Virus record (IMG/VR): IMGVR_UViG_3300020463_000101 | Location: 1 to 28,299 of that record | DNA from: a virus | Reading direction: 5' to 3' (one strand) | DNA length: 28,299 bases | Shown: positions 21,742 to 28,299 of the stretch, piece after piece | Layout: each line of letters starts with the position of its first letter | Position numbering within the stretch: the stretch's first letter is position 1 | Notes under the pieces: generated by a model | What the model was told of the DNA's origin: nothing | Databases searched by the model: none | The model's input: only the letters and a program-made list of their open reading frames with translations | Program-made: the position numbers and the translations under genes

Positions 21742-22139
21742 TGCTTTGTGTCTAATCCTTTCATTATTCCAAGATACTTATTTCGTAATAAACTAAACTG
21801 ATTTGCTATTTGTGTTAAATTTACTACATCGTCATCGCCGTCAACATATTTGTCAGCATCTCTACTTGTTAATTGCCTGTTATAACTTTCTAAAAAATTT
21901 CTAAAAACTTTACTTCTAGTTTTTCTTAGTTGAATATTTATGTGTTCTAGAATTGCTTCAATTTCTTGTAACTGATTAAATCTATGTTCTGTTACGCCAG
22001 GTAATGCCGCACTATTACGTTCTACATTACCTTTTATGTAACATTCTTTTTTGGCTTCGTCGAGTTCTGCTTCATAGTAATCTATACAATCAATAATATT
22101 ACTTAAATTATCAGAAACTTTATTATACCAGCCAGCCAT
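21681..22139 (-). CDS. uvsY: Recombination mediator UvsY (T4-like)
   Basis: The 152-aa protein is helical and charged. Its C-terminus (LLRNKYLGIMKGLDTKQWQIGHIVKLRTAGME) follows the same pattern as the end of T4 UvsY (WGILLDFCSGALDAIKSRGFAIKHIQDMRAFEAG), including the G, K, I-H-I and R positions. T4 UvsY is 137 aa. UvsY loads the UvsX recombinase onto gp32-coated single strands. The gene is one gene away from uvsX and close to gp32 and uvsW, which supports the call. The divergence from T4 is large, so the assignment rests on position and the C-terminal pattern. Confidence 0.7.
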   Translation of the reverse strand: MAGWYNKVSDNLSNIIDCIDYYEAELDEAKKECYIKGNVERNSAALPGVTEHRFNQLQEIEAILEHINIQLRKTRSKVFRNFLESYNRQLTSRDADKYVDGDDDVVNLTQIANQFSLLRNKYLGIMKGLDTKQWQIGHIVKLRTAGMEDISL

Positions 22140-22372
22140 TAGTAATCCCAGTCGTCTTCATCATCGTCATCGTGTTCTACTTCAAAGTAGTCTTCGATTG
22201 CCTGACGTAGATATCTATCACATTCATTAATACTTACTTTATCATATTCAACCATGCCGTGGTCGTCCATTACCCTAACAAGTGCCGCACAGGCATCTTC
22301 TTTTTCTTTAGGGTTTACGCAAGGTTTTATTGCGTCCCACGTTTCAATGATTAAACTTAAATCACCTCTCAT
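22139..22372 (-). CDS. Small acidic phage protein (77 aa)
   Basis: The N-terminal 60 residues are helical with two Cys (KPCVNPKEKEDACAAL), and the C-terminus is a strongly acidic tail (EHDDDDEDDWDY). Acidic tails on small proteins near ssDNA-binding and recombination genes often act in protein-protein contacts. The gene overlaps uvsX by four bases (ATGA) and uvsY by one base (TAATG), so it is translated with both and may assist recombination. No catalytic motif. Confidence 0.8.
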   Translation of the reverse strand: MRGDLSLIIETWDAIKPCVNPKEKEDACAALVRVMDDHGMVEYDKVSINECDRYLRQAIEDYFEVEHDDDDEDDWDY

Positions 22373-23478
22373 TCAACAATCTCCTCGTACACTGATGGGT
22401 CGTCTATTTCGTTTTCATCAATATTGTCTTCAATATCTTCTGTAACTGCTTTAGGATTTTGCCCCCATTCATCTATAATTACCTGAAGTTTTTCTCCACT
22501 CCAGCCTTTTCTAAATTCTTTAATTTCTTCACCTGTAACAGGAGAAACATAAGAAAGTTTATTTCCAACTTTATCTACAATACCTTTTGCTTCTAGCATT
22601 TCTAGTAAACCACTATATGGGTCCATACCAGTTTCATATGGTATTTTAATTTGTACGCCTTCAAACGGTTTGCTGTAACGACTCTTCATCACTTTACATG
22701 CCGCTCTAATACCTTGTACTGTAGAAACTTTATTTCCGTCTGCGTCTTCTTTTAGTTTAAGTTTTTTAATTGCTACCACTATACTTGACGCATACACAAA
22801 TCCTTGTCCGCCACTTATTTTATCATCTGGATCAAACATATCTTGCGATGCGTATGTGTGGTTAGTACAAACCAATCCAATTGGGTATGGTGCTAATTGG
22901 TTAACAGTATTTCTAACCAATGCTGTAAGAGCCTTTGGCTTACGACCCATGTCACCTTTCATGTCACCTTTTTCAAATTGTGCTACATCTGTAGGGGTTA
23001 GCAACATACCCAAACTATCAACAACAAATAGTAATTTAGGCATTTCATCATACTCTAAATCACCATAGTTTGTTTTATAATCTTTCATAAACTCTGAAAT
23101 AGATTTTGCTACATCATCAATCATTGACACACTTATCTTTAACAGTTTTTCTGGTGCTGTATCAACATTTAATGCTTTTAGCCAATCTTCGTCTAGAGCA
23201 TTTTCTGAGTCAAATAACACAACTTGACATCCGTGGTCTTGTGCGTTTCTAACTAAGTTACCTGAACAGATAAAACTTTTACCTGAGCCGGACTCACCAG
23301 CGAATACACTAACTTTGCCTAGTGGTACGCCTTTATTAAAATCACCACTGATCAAATAATTGAGTGTGTGGTTACCTGTACTAATCCAATCAACTGGATC
23401 ATGAAAACCAGCACTAATACCGCTTATGCTCTTAGTAATGCCAGTTCTAAATTTGCTTAAATCAAATGGTTTTTGCAT
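22369..23478 (-). CDS. uvsX: RecA-like recombinase UvsX
   Basis: The 369-aa protein has the UvsX/RecA core: GESGSGKSF (61-69, Walker A), a Walker B-type strand LLFVVDSLGMLLTP, and a Gln/Asn-containing motif VCTNHTYASQDMF followed by GGQGFVYASSIVV (ssDNA-binding loop region). Length and motif order match T4 UvsX (391 aa). It catalyses homologous pairing, strand exchange and recombination-dependent replication with UvsY, gp32 and UvsW, all encoded in this window. GGAG precedes the ATG, and the upstream SGNH gene ends one base away. Confidence 0.95.
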   Translation of the reverse strand: MQKPFDLSKFRTGITKSISGISAGFHDPVDWISTGNHTLNYLISGDFNKGVPLGKVSVFAGESGSGKSFICSGNLVRNAQDHGCQVVLFDSENALDEDWLKALNVDTAPEKLLKISVSMIDDVAKSISEFMKDYKTNYGDLEYDEMPKLLFVVDSLGMLLTPTDVAQFEKGDMKGDMGRKPKALTALVRNTVNQLAPYPIGLVCTNHTYASQDMFDPDDKISGGQGFVYASSIVVAIKKLKLKEDADGNKVSTVQGIRAACKVMKSRYSKPFEGVQIKIPYETGMDPYSGLLEMLEAKGIVDKVGNKLSYVSPVTGEEIKEFRKGWSGEKLQVIIDEWGQNPKAVTEDIEDNIDENEIDDPSVYEEIVE

Positions 23479-23479
23479 T

Positions 23480-24223
23480 TTATTCTCCGTATATATTTCT
23501 TGCCTGTAATTCTTGTTTTAACTTTTCTGCCCAAATCTGATGCCCTTCCTTATTAGCATGACCACCATTAATTGCTACACCCCTATTATGTTCAGGGTCC
23601 ATAACGTATGTCCAGTAGTCTTCTTCCATGTAGTTATTATGATTTATGTTTTGATAATAACTTTGGTCAATTAAATTGGTACCGTCCCAAATTTTGTAAT
23701 CATCGTCGCCACTTAATGGAGCCGAGTTCTTAGTGTTTACCATTACGTCAAACATCAAATAAGGAACATTGTAACGTTCGCATAATACTTGACAAGCATA
23801 CACGGACTTATATTTTTGTGCTAATAAATCTTCAGCAGTTGTAATTGGCAGTAAATGTTTATGTTGTTGTAAATCATTTTCATTTGTCATGTTTGGATCT
23901 GACCAAGAAGTTAATACTGAATATTCGTATTCACCATTTTCTTTGGTATCAATACAATATTCAAATCTTCCCAATGTTGTCCAACCCATAATAACTAAAT
24001 CTGGTTTTGTTTCATTTTTAACAAAGTATTCAAACAATTTTCTTTCTGTTCGCATAATACTACCACCTGACTTACCATGGTTGACTATATTGTCAAACCC
24101 TAATAACATGCCAAGTCTGTTTGGATATGCTAATTCTTTGTTTGCTTCATCATGCATTTTTCCTTCGCCAAGTATCTCAGCACCAAATGTATGACTATCG
24201 CCTATTGCTAATAATGTCTTCAT
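23480..24223 (-). CDS. SGNH/GDSL-family hydrolase (247 aa)
   Basis: AIGDSHTFG (6-14) is the block I GDSx motif with the nucleophile Ser. HGKSGGSI (49-56) supplies the block II Gly, VIMGWTTLGRFEY (77-89) sits at block III (canonical GxND is replaced), and the C-terminal GGHANKEGHQIWAEKL (220-235) provides the block V-type His. SGNH enzymes are esterases or acyl hydrolases; the phage substrate (host envelope or glycan acetyl groups) is unknown. There is no signal peptide, so it is intracellular or virion-associated. It lies between gp32 and uvsX, with AGGTAG before the ATG, after a hairpin at 24241-24302. Confidence 0.8.
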   Translation of the reverse strand: MKTLLAIGDSHTFGAEILGEGKMHDEANKELAYPNRLGMLLGFDNIVNHGKSGGSIMRTERKLFEYFVKNETKPDLVIMGWTTLGRFEYCIDTKENGEYEYSVLTSWSDPNMTNENDLQQHKHLLPITTAEDLLAQKYKSVYACQVLCERYNVPYLMFDVMVNTKNSAPLSGDDDYKIWDGTNLIDQSYYQNINHNNYMEEDYWTYVMDPEHNRGVAINGGHANKEGHQIWAEKLKQELQARNIYGE

Positions 24224-24234
24224 AACTACCTAAT

Positions 24235-24302
24235 AAAAAGGTAGCCTTACTAGATCTTTGAAGTAAACAGGACCAAGTATTCAAATCCCTAAGTAAGGCT
24301 AC
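24235..24302 (-). terminator. Long hairpin with T run after gp32
   Basis: GTAGCCTTAC (24241-24250) and GTAAGGCTAC (24293-24302) form a perfect 10-bp (11 with the next pair) stem closing a loop of about 42 nt, which has an inner TTTGAA/TTCAAA stem. On the minus strand it is followed by C and five T residues. It begins only ten bases past the gp32 stop, so it is probably a terminator or attenuator. The loop does not fold as a tRNA. Confidence 0.7.
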
Positions 24303-24312
24303 AACCCGTCAA

Positions 24313-25320
24313 CTACTGCTGACGGTTTCTAATCATCGCTAAAATATCTTCAGCGGATGCTTTAGAATCAGTAGAGTTAGGAGTGGTTTCGGCAGAAGCA
24401 CTCGATTGTTCTACTGGGGCAACTACAGGAGCCGTTTCAACTGCTGGAGCAGGTGTTTCCACTGCTGGTGCTGTTGGTTGTGCTACTGGAGTTGAACTCT
24501 GTGCCGGTGGTGTTGTTGATTGCACTTTAGCAGGAGCAGACATACCGTTAGGTCTGAAACTGTCTCCGTATTTTGCGTTATCATACAACTCACCATTTAC
24601 TGAATCTTGGAACATGTTATAAATCATATCCACTTGTTCAGCAGTCGGTTTCTTAGGTAAAAAGTCTTTAAGATCATAAAGACCATTTGTATCAACTGCG
24701 GCAAGTTCATTCTCATCTAATGATCTTTCTTTTCTTGCCCACTTACTAGTTGAATAGTCTGCGTACTGTCCTTTCATTGTTTTTGATAATCTAAAGTCAG
24801 TACCGTTTACATAATCTGTTGGAATGTTTTCCATATCTGGGTCCATCAATGCGCCTTTAATAATATTAAATATTTGAGGACCAATAATGAATCTTCTAAT
24901 TGGATTTTCAGGTGTGGTATCCTCTTGTAAAGGACTATCTACTACATATCCTTGGAAAATGTAACTTCTCTTTTTCCAATACTTACGACCCATATCTTCT
25001 AATGAAGCATCTTTGAACCAAGGTCTGATCTCGTTATGTACCGGACATTGTTCACCCCACATTTCCATACAAGGTACTTGTACAGTTGTAGGTTTCATAT
25101 CGCCACCCTTTATACCAGGGAACTGTAAACGAATCATTTGTCGTTCAGTCCAAAAGAATGTGTTGTTGGGATCTCCGTCTGGAAGAAATCTTAGTGTAGC
25201 ACTAGTGCCCTCTGAGATGTTCCAAAAAGGATAGATAGCATTGTCGCCACCTGTTTGTGAACCGCCTGGTTTAGAATCCATTGCGGCTAGTTTTGCTCTA
25301 ATTTCAGCCAATGTTGCCAT
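24313..25320 (-). CDS. 32: Single-stranded DNA-binding protein gp32
   Basis: The 335-aa protein has the gp32 plan. A basic N-terminal region is followed by the core with YPFWNISEGTSATLRFLPDGD (30-50) and FFWTERQMIRLQFPG. The zinc-site ligands are likely Cys84, Cys92 and His95 in VPCMEMWGEQCPVHNEI; T4 gp32 has one His and three Cys, so one ligand differs or lies elsewhere. Then comes a Pro/Ala/Thr linker (about 262-310) and the short tail DILAMIRNRQQ. T4 has an acidic C-tail, which is largely replaced here by the linker. It coats replication and recombination intermediates and recruits partners. AGGAG precedes the ATG. Confidence 0.95.
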   Translation of the reverse strand: MATLAEIRAKLAAMDSKPGGSQTGGDNAIYPFWNISEGTSATLRFLPDGDPNNTFFWTERQMIRLQFPGIKGGDMKPTTVQVPCMEMWGEQCPVHNEIRPWFKDASLEDMGRKYWKKRSYIFQGYVVDSPLQEDTTPENPIRRFIIGPQIFNIIKGALMDPDMENIPTDYVNGTDFRLSKTMKGQYADYSTSKWARKERSLDENELAAVDTNGLYDLKDFLPKKPTAEQVDMIYNMFQDSVNGELYDNAKYGDSFRPNGMSAPAKVQSTTPPAQSSTPVAQPTAPAVETPAPAVETAPVVAPVEQSSASAETTPNSTDSKASAEDILAMIRNRQQ

Positions 25321-25377
25321 GTTTTTTCTCCTATGTTTGCCATGTTCTGTATAAAAATATTTCTATACATGTTGCCT

Positions 25378-25406
25378 ATTATAATGCCTTTTGAAGTTGA
25401 AGTCAA
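25378..25406 (-). promoter_or_regulatory. Sigma70-type promoter for gp32
   Basis: TTGACT (25401-25406) and TATAAT (25378-25383) on the minus strand are 17 bases apart. The predicted start near 25371 leaves a 51-nt leader with AGGAG before the gp32 ATG. In T4, gp32 autoregulates its own translation via its leader; the leader here is AT-rich and unstructured by eye. Confidence 0.85.
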
Positions 25407-25468
25407 CCTCTTTTTGCCTTGTTATGTAATTTAATTTAAAATTTCTCTTAAATTAACTTTACGAAAAT

Positions 25469-25476
25469 TATTTATG
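25469..25476 (-). promoter_or_regulatory. Possible late promoter CATAAATA upstream of gp32
   Basis: The minus strand reads CATAAATA, matching NATAAATA. It lies two bases past the stop of the upstream gene, about 150 bases before the gp32 ATG. With the sigma70 promoter at 25378-25406 it would give gp32 a second, late transcript. A chance match in AT-rich DNA is possible. Confidence 0.5.
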
Positions 25477-25477
25477 T

Positions 25478-26737
25478 CTATTCTACAATATTGTCAAGTT
25501 TTTTGGTAAAATTAATGAATTCTAGTATTTCATTAGTATCTTTTACAGTACTTTCCATGTTTGTTTTGGAAATCAACTTTTTAATATTGCTCATAGACGT
25601 TTCATCTAATTTACTACCTTTGAGTATTTTTGTACTACAATTTTCAATAAAGTTCTTTACAACTTTATCGTCTATAAATTCAGATATGATTGACAATTTA
25701 TGTGCTATCTCTGAATTAGTATTAGGATACTCTATTCCTGTTTCAGCAATTGGTACTTGAATATTTAATGTATCAATTGTGTTTGAAATATATTCGTCCA
25801 TTTTATGTTGGACTGATAGTAATTTATTAATTGTAGGGAAAGCATTTAATACATTATTATCAATATGCTTTTCTACAAATAAATCTGATAAATCTGATTC
25901 TTCATTAGTAATCTCTAATGAATTTGTGAAATCAATTGTTTCTACTGCTTTAGCATAACTTTTAGCACCACTTAATTTTTTTAGTGATGATCTTAAATTC
26001 TGTACAGATTCTTTTGCTAGTATAACTAACCCATTATTTTCTTCGTTAACAAGGTTTTTATTTTCTACATATCTAGCAAATTTTGATAATGAATCTATAT
26101 TGTTAACCATTTCGTTTATAGCAGAACCAACAGAGTCGTGTATTTCTCCTCCGTTATGAACGTGTCTTGCCATTGCTCTAGCACCTGCTAAACTTTTATG
26201 TGGTAAAGCAAATCTTTCATCTCCTCGTTGTATGAACAACTTAGAAATTTGTCTGCTTCTAGCACCACGTACTTCTTCGTTTACAGGTTTGCCGTGTCTT
26301 ACAATTATTTTTACTGAGTCTAAAGGTTGATAACTTGTTTTCATGCTACCGTACATTTTACCTAAACTTGCTTCTGTAACTGATTCTTGTTCTTGTTTCA
26401 TTTTGTTTATCTTTGCTTTGTAATTAGAATGCTTAGGTTTAATACTTTTACCAAATATTTTATAATCAAATGAAAATAAACTATCTTGTGCTATGTTTTG
26501 AATGCCTTTGTGGATACTATCCATTCTTTCATCCTCTACATGCTTTGACTTGCTAAGTTTTAATTCGTTGTTTTCTTTATCAATAGTGACCATAATATTT
26601 GGGTCATTGCTGTAAAAACGTACGCCAACTTCCGGGTCAAGTGTATCCTCATCGTTTTCATCTGAAATAGTGATAGGGACTCCTTTTCCTTTAAGGAAGT
26701 CAAAAACTTTATTACCTAAGTCTTCTTTATTTTTCAT
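25478..26737 (-). CDS. Probable virion-associated protein (419 aa)
   Basis: The ATG at 26737 is chosen over a TTG five codons upstream because it coincides with the predicted late transcription start (box at 26743-26750). The protein is charged. The segment VTEASLGKMYGSMKTSYQP, followed by VRHGKPVNEEVRGARSRQISKLF, resembles a segment I associate with T4-like marine phage proteins of unknown function. The C-terminal half is helical, with repeated Ile/Leu/Asn runs and many charged residues. No enzyme motif is visible. Late expression and a position next to the terminase suggest a head or packaging role, but that is not shown. Confidence 0.7.
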   Translation of the reverse strand: MKNKEDLGNKVFDFLKGKGVPITISDENDEDTLDPEVGVRFYSNDPNIMVTIDKENNELKLSKSKHVEDERMDSIHKGIQNIAQDSLFSFDYKIFGKSIKPKHSNYKAKINKMKQEQESVTEASLGKMYGSMKTSYQPLDSVKIIVRHGKPVNEEVRGARSRQISKLFIQRGDERFALPHKSLAGARAMARHVHNGGEIHDSVGSAINEMVNNIDSLSKFARYVENKNLVNEENNGLVILAKESVQNLRSSLKKLSGAKSYAKAVETIDFTNSLEITNEESDLSDLFVEKHIDNNVLNAFPTINKLLSVQHKMDEYISNTIDTLNIQVPIAETGIEYPNTNSEIAHKLSIISEFIDDKVVKNFIENCSTKILKGSKLDETSMSNIKKLISKTNMESTVKDTNEILEFINFTKKLDNIVE

Positions 26738-26742
26738 ACTTA

Positions 26743-26750
26743 TATTTATC
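26743..26750 (-). promoter_or_regulatory. T4-type late promoter GATAAATA, abutting the ATG
   Basis: The minus strand reads GATAAATA between gp17 and the 419-aa gene. By the T4 spacing +1 is base 26737, exactly the ATG of that gene, with no ribosome site in between. The box overlaps the apparent TTG start, which argues against that longer frame. Confidence 0.75.
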
Positions 26751-26759
26751 AAATATAAA

Positions 26760-28299
26760 CTATAACACCCCTATAGGTAGAGGTCCGTTAAAATCATCGT
26801 CATCATTGACACTTGTTTCTATTTCGTCATATATAGCATCTTCGTATTGTGCTATGTAATTAATCATTCTTACGCATACTAAAGTAGCCATAATTAAGTC
26901 ATCACTACCGCCTGGTTTAGCGGCAAATGTTGTTCCACGTGCTACAAATTCTTTTAATTCTCTAATAATATTTTTACTGCTTAATGTTAGTTTGTTGCTT
27001 TCAATCAGTCTTTTCATTGCTAAAGCACCTTCCATTTTATTCTTATGATGTGTATGATATCCTTTTCTGCCTTTTTTACCTTGTACTTTGTTAGGCTCAT
27101 GTAAGAATGTACCTGGAAAACTTTCTTCCCCTGTGTCTCTTATAACTACTAGTGCCGCTTCACCTATGGCATTATTTTCTACAGTCCAGTATATTTCTGT
27201 AGCACCATAACTTAATATTTCTTTTGCTATTTCTCGTAGTAATTTAATCTGTCCTTCAATAGGTGTTTTATTGTGTTGCCATTCGCATACTTGATTCATA
27301 GTTGGTAGGTCATAGCACACAATAGCCGCATTATCGCCACCTGTACCTGTACTAGGATCTAATGATATAGCATACATTTTGTTTGGATCAATTGCTTGGA
27401 ACCATCTTATTTGTCCACTGCGTCTTATTGGCTCTACACCTTTCATATCAACTAATTTTAGTGAGTCTATGAGTGTTTCATCGTATATAATAAATTCACA
27501 TTCGTGTTCACGTCTAAATCTTTCTTCACCAATTCTACTACGTTCTGCTTTTGCCCACAGTTCATCTCTGTCTGGATGCTCTTGCCAATTGACACGAAAT
27601 GCTTTAAATCCATTAGAACCTACTTCGCTGTCATTACCGTGGTCGTCTATTTCTCTAATTGCTTGGTGCCATATATTAGCAAAAGTATCATCGTCACTAT
27701 TAGGAGTGCTTGTAACTATACACTTACCGCCTGTACTTAATGTAGGTGACAGTGAAGTCCAAAACTCAGCCGCTATACGTGGTGGTACAAAAGCAAACTC
27801 GTCTAAGTACACTAACGAAAGGGACATACCTCTACCAGTGTTTTCAGTTGTTGTAGCACTTAAAATTCTACTACCATTATCAAAACTTAAACTACCTTTG
27901 TTATATTCTGTAACACCTGCTCTGATATAATCAGGCACACTTTCGTATGCGTATCTAATACGTTGCATAATTTCTTGTGCGCCAGTGTGTTTGTGAGCCG
28001 CAACTAATATTGTGCTGTCTGGTACAAACATAGCATACCATAATAGATATGCGGCCGCACATGTTGTTTTACCTGTTTGCCTAGGTAACATGTTTATACT
28101 ATACCTGTATTTAGAATATACTTGAATTAATCTTTCTTGGAATTCAAAAGGTTCAAATTCAATGCCGCCTTTTGTAGGGTGCTGTATTTTTACAAAGTTA
28201 GACATAAAGTAGGAAGGACCTGTCAGTGGGTCTATACATTGTTTTAAATGATCTACATGCTCTTCTGTAAAAGCCTGTCGTTGAAATGCTTTTTTCGTT
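26760..28299 (-). CDS. 17: Terminase large subunit gp17, 5' end outside window
   Basis: The frame continues upstream of the first visible Met (28205) for 31 more codons to the right edge, and the segment AFTEEHVDHLKQCIDPLTGP is sensible terminase sequence, so the true start is outside the window. From the visible Met, MLPRQTGKTT (39-48) is Walker A, LVYLDEFAF (131-139) is Walker B with the catalytic Glu, and ATTTEN (117-122) is the coupling region. The C-terminal nuclease has SLDPSTGTGGDNAA and the DDLIMATLV end with the metal-binding Asp. It pumps and cuts concatemeric DNA into the prohead. The stop is 22 bases upstream of the next gene's start. Confidence 0.96.
   Translation of the reverse strand, partial: TKKAFQRQAFTEEHVDHLKQCIDPLTGPSYFMSNFVKIQHPTKGGIEFEPFEFQERLIQVYSKYRYSINMLPRQTGKTTCAAAYLLWYAMFVPDSTILVAAHKHTGAQEIMQRIRYAYESVPDYIRAGVTEYNKGSLSFDNGSRILSATTTENTGRGMSLSLVYLDEFAFVPPRIAAEFWTSLSPTLSTGGKCIVTSTPNSDDDTFANIWHQAIREIDDHGNDSEVGSNGFKAFRVNWQEHPDRDELWAKAERSRIGEERFRREHECEFIIYDETLIDSLKLVDMKGVEPIRRSGQIRWFQAIDPNKMYAISLDPSTGTGGDNAAIVCYDLPTMNQVCEWQHNKTPIEGQIKLLREIAKEILSYGATEIYWTVENNAIGEAALVVIRDTGEESFPGTFLHEPNKVQGKKGRKGYHTHHKNKMEGALAMKRLIESNKLTLSSKNIIRELKEFVARGTTFAAKPGGSDDLIMATLVCVRMINYIAQYEDAIYDEIETSVNDDDDFNGPLPIGVL

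Noticed and set aside
21935-21942. NATAAATA late-promoter match on the minus strand inside uvsY
   Set aside because: It is within a coding region with no gene start shortly downstream; a chance match is likely in such AT-rich DNA.
24241-24302. Possible tRNA gene in the gap after gp32
   Set aside because: The acceptor-like stem is 10-11 bp and the whole is only 62 nt; there is no D-arm, anticodon arm or T-arm at the correct spacing on either strand.
27379-27930. Plus-strand frame of 183 codons opposite gp17
   Set aside because: It is the mirror of the strongly conserved terminase gene and has no promoter, ribosome site or recognisable product.
1-28299. CRISPR array, insertion sequence, attachment site or rRNA
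   Set aside because: No direct repeats with regular spacing, no transposase and no rRNA-like sequence were found by eye.

Overview
The window is AT-rich, almost gap-free DNA from a T4-like myovirus. The set gp17 terminase, gp32, UvsX, UvsY, UvsW, gp41 and gp61, together with ThyX, MazG-like proteins, short conserved membrane proteins and T4-type late promoters (NATAAATA), fits a marine T4-like phage of the cyanophage/pelagiphage type. No photosynthesis gene is visible and the base composition is very AT-rich, so a SAR11-type host is at least as likely as a cyanobacterium. The host is inferred. All genes but one are on the minus strand, so transcription runs from high to low coordinates.

Layout from right to left. 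(1) 28299-25478: large terminase (5' end outside the window) and a probable virion protein with its own late promoter. (2) 25406-19749: a sigma70-type promoter, gp32, a hairpin/terminator, then SGNH hydrolase, uvsX, a small acidic protein, uvsY, an unknown protein and a glycosyltransferase-like protein. (3) 19768-10342: a consensus sigma70 promoter followed by 17 tightly packed or overlapping genes. These are uvsW, a conserved protein, a SET-domain protein, an acidic protein, a kinase-nucleotidyltransferase fusion, MazG-like, a 45-aa membrane protein, metK, GIY-YIG nuclease, apt, two conserved proteins, thyX, a small protein, a 54-aa membrane protein, a second MazG-like and a miniature DnaE-like protein. 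(4) 10370-9129: the single plus-strand gene, which ends tail-to-tail with the large operon and starts from a divergent pair of late promoters shared with a structural gene. (5) 9120-6197: a sulfotransferase-like gene, then primase gp61 and helicase gp41 behind another sigma70 promoter. (6) 6190-1: a late block of probable virion proteins, including a protein with ligase/nucleotidyltransferase-like motifs, three small genes each with its own late promoter (two followed by terminators), an XhlA-like membrane protein, a very basic protein and a gene running off the left edge.

How the parts fit: the replication and recombination proteins (gp32, UvsX/Y/W, gp41/gp61) sit behind sigma70-type promoters, whereas virion-type genes sit behind NATAAATA late promoters. 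The large operon combines recombination with nucleotide and SAM metabolism (ThyX, APRT, two MazG-like proteins, MetK) and possible protein modification (SET domain). In five of twelve recognised promoters the predicted start site falls on, or one base before, the ATG, which suggests leaderless mRNAs. The most unusual contents are the 195-aa relic-like copy of the DnaE polymerase core, the SET-domain protein near metK, the kinase-nucleotidyltransferase fusion with a sulfotransferase elsewhere in the window, and the ligase-motif protein in the late block.
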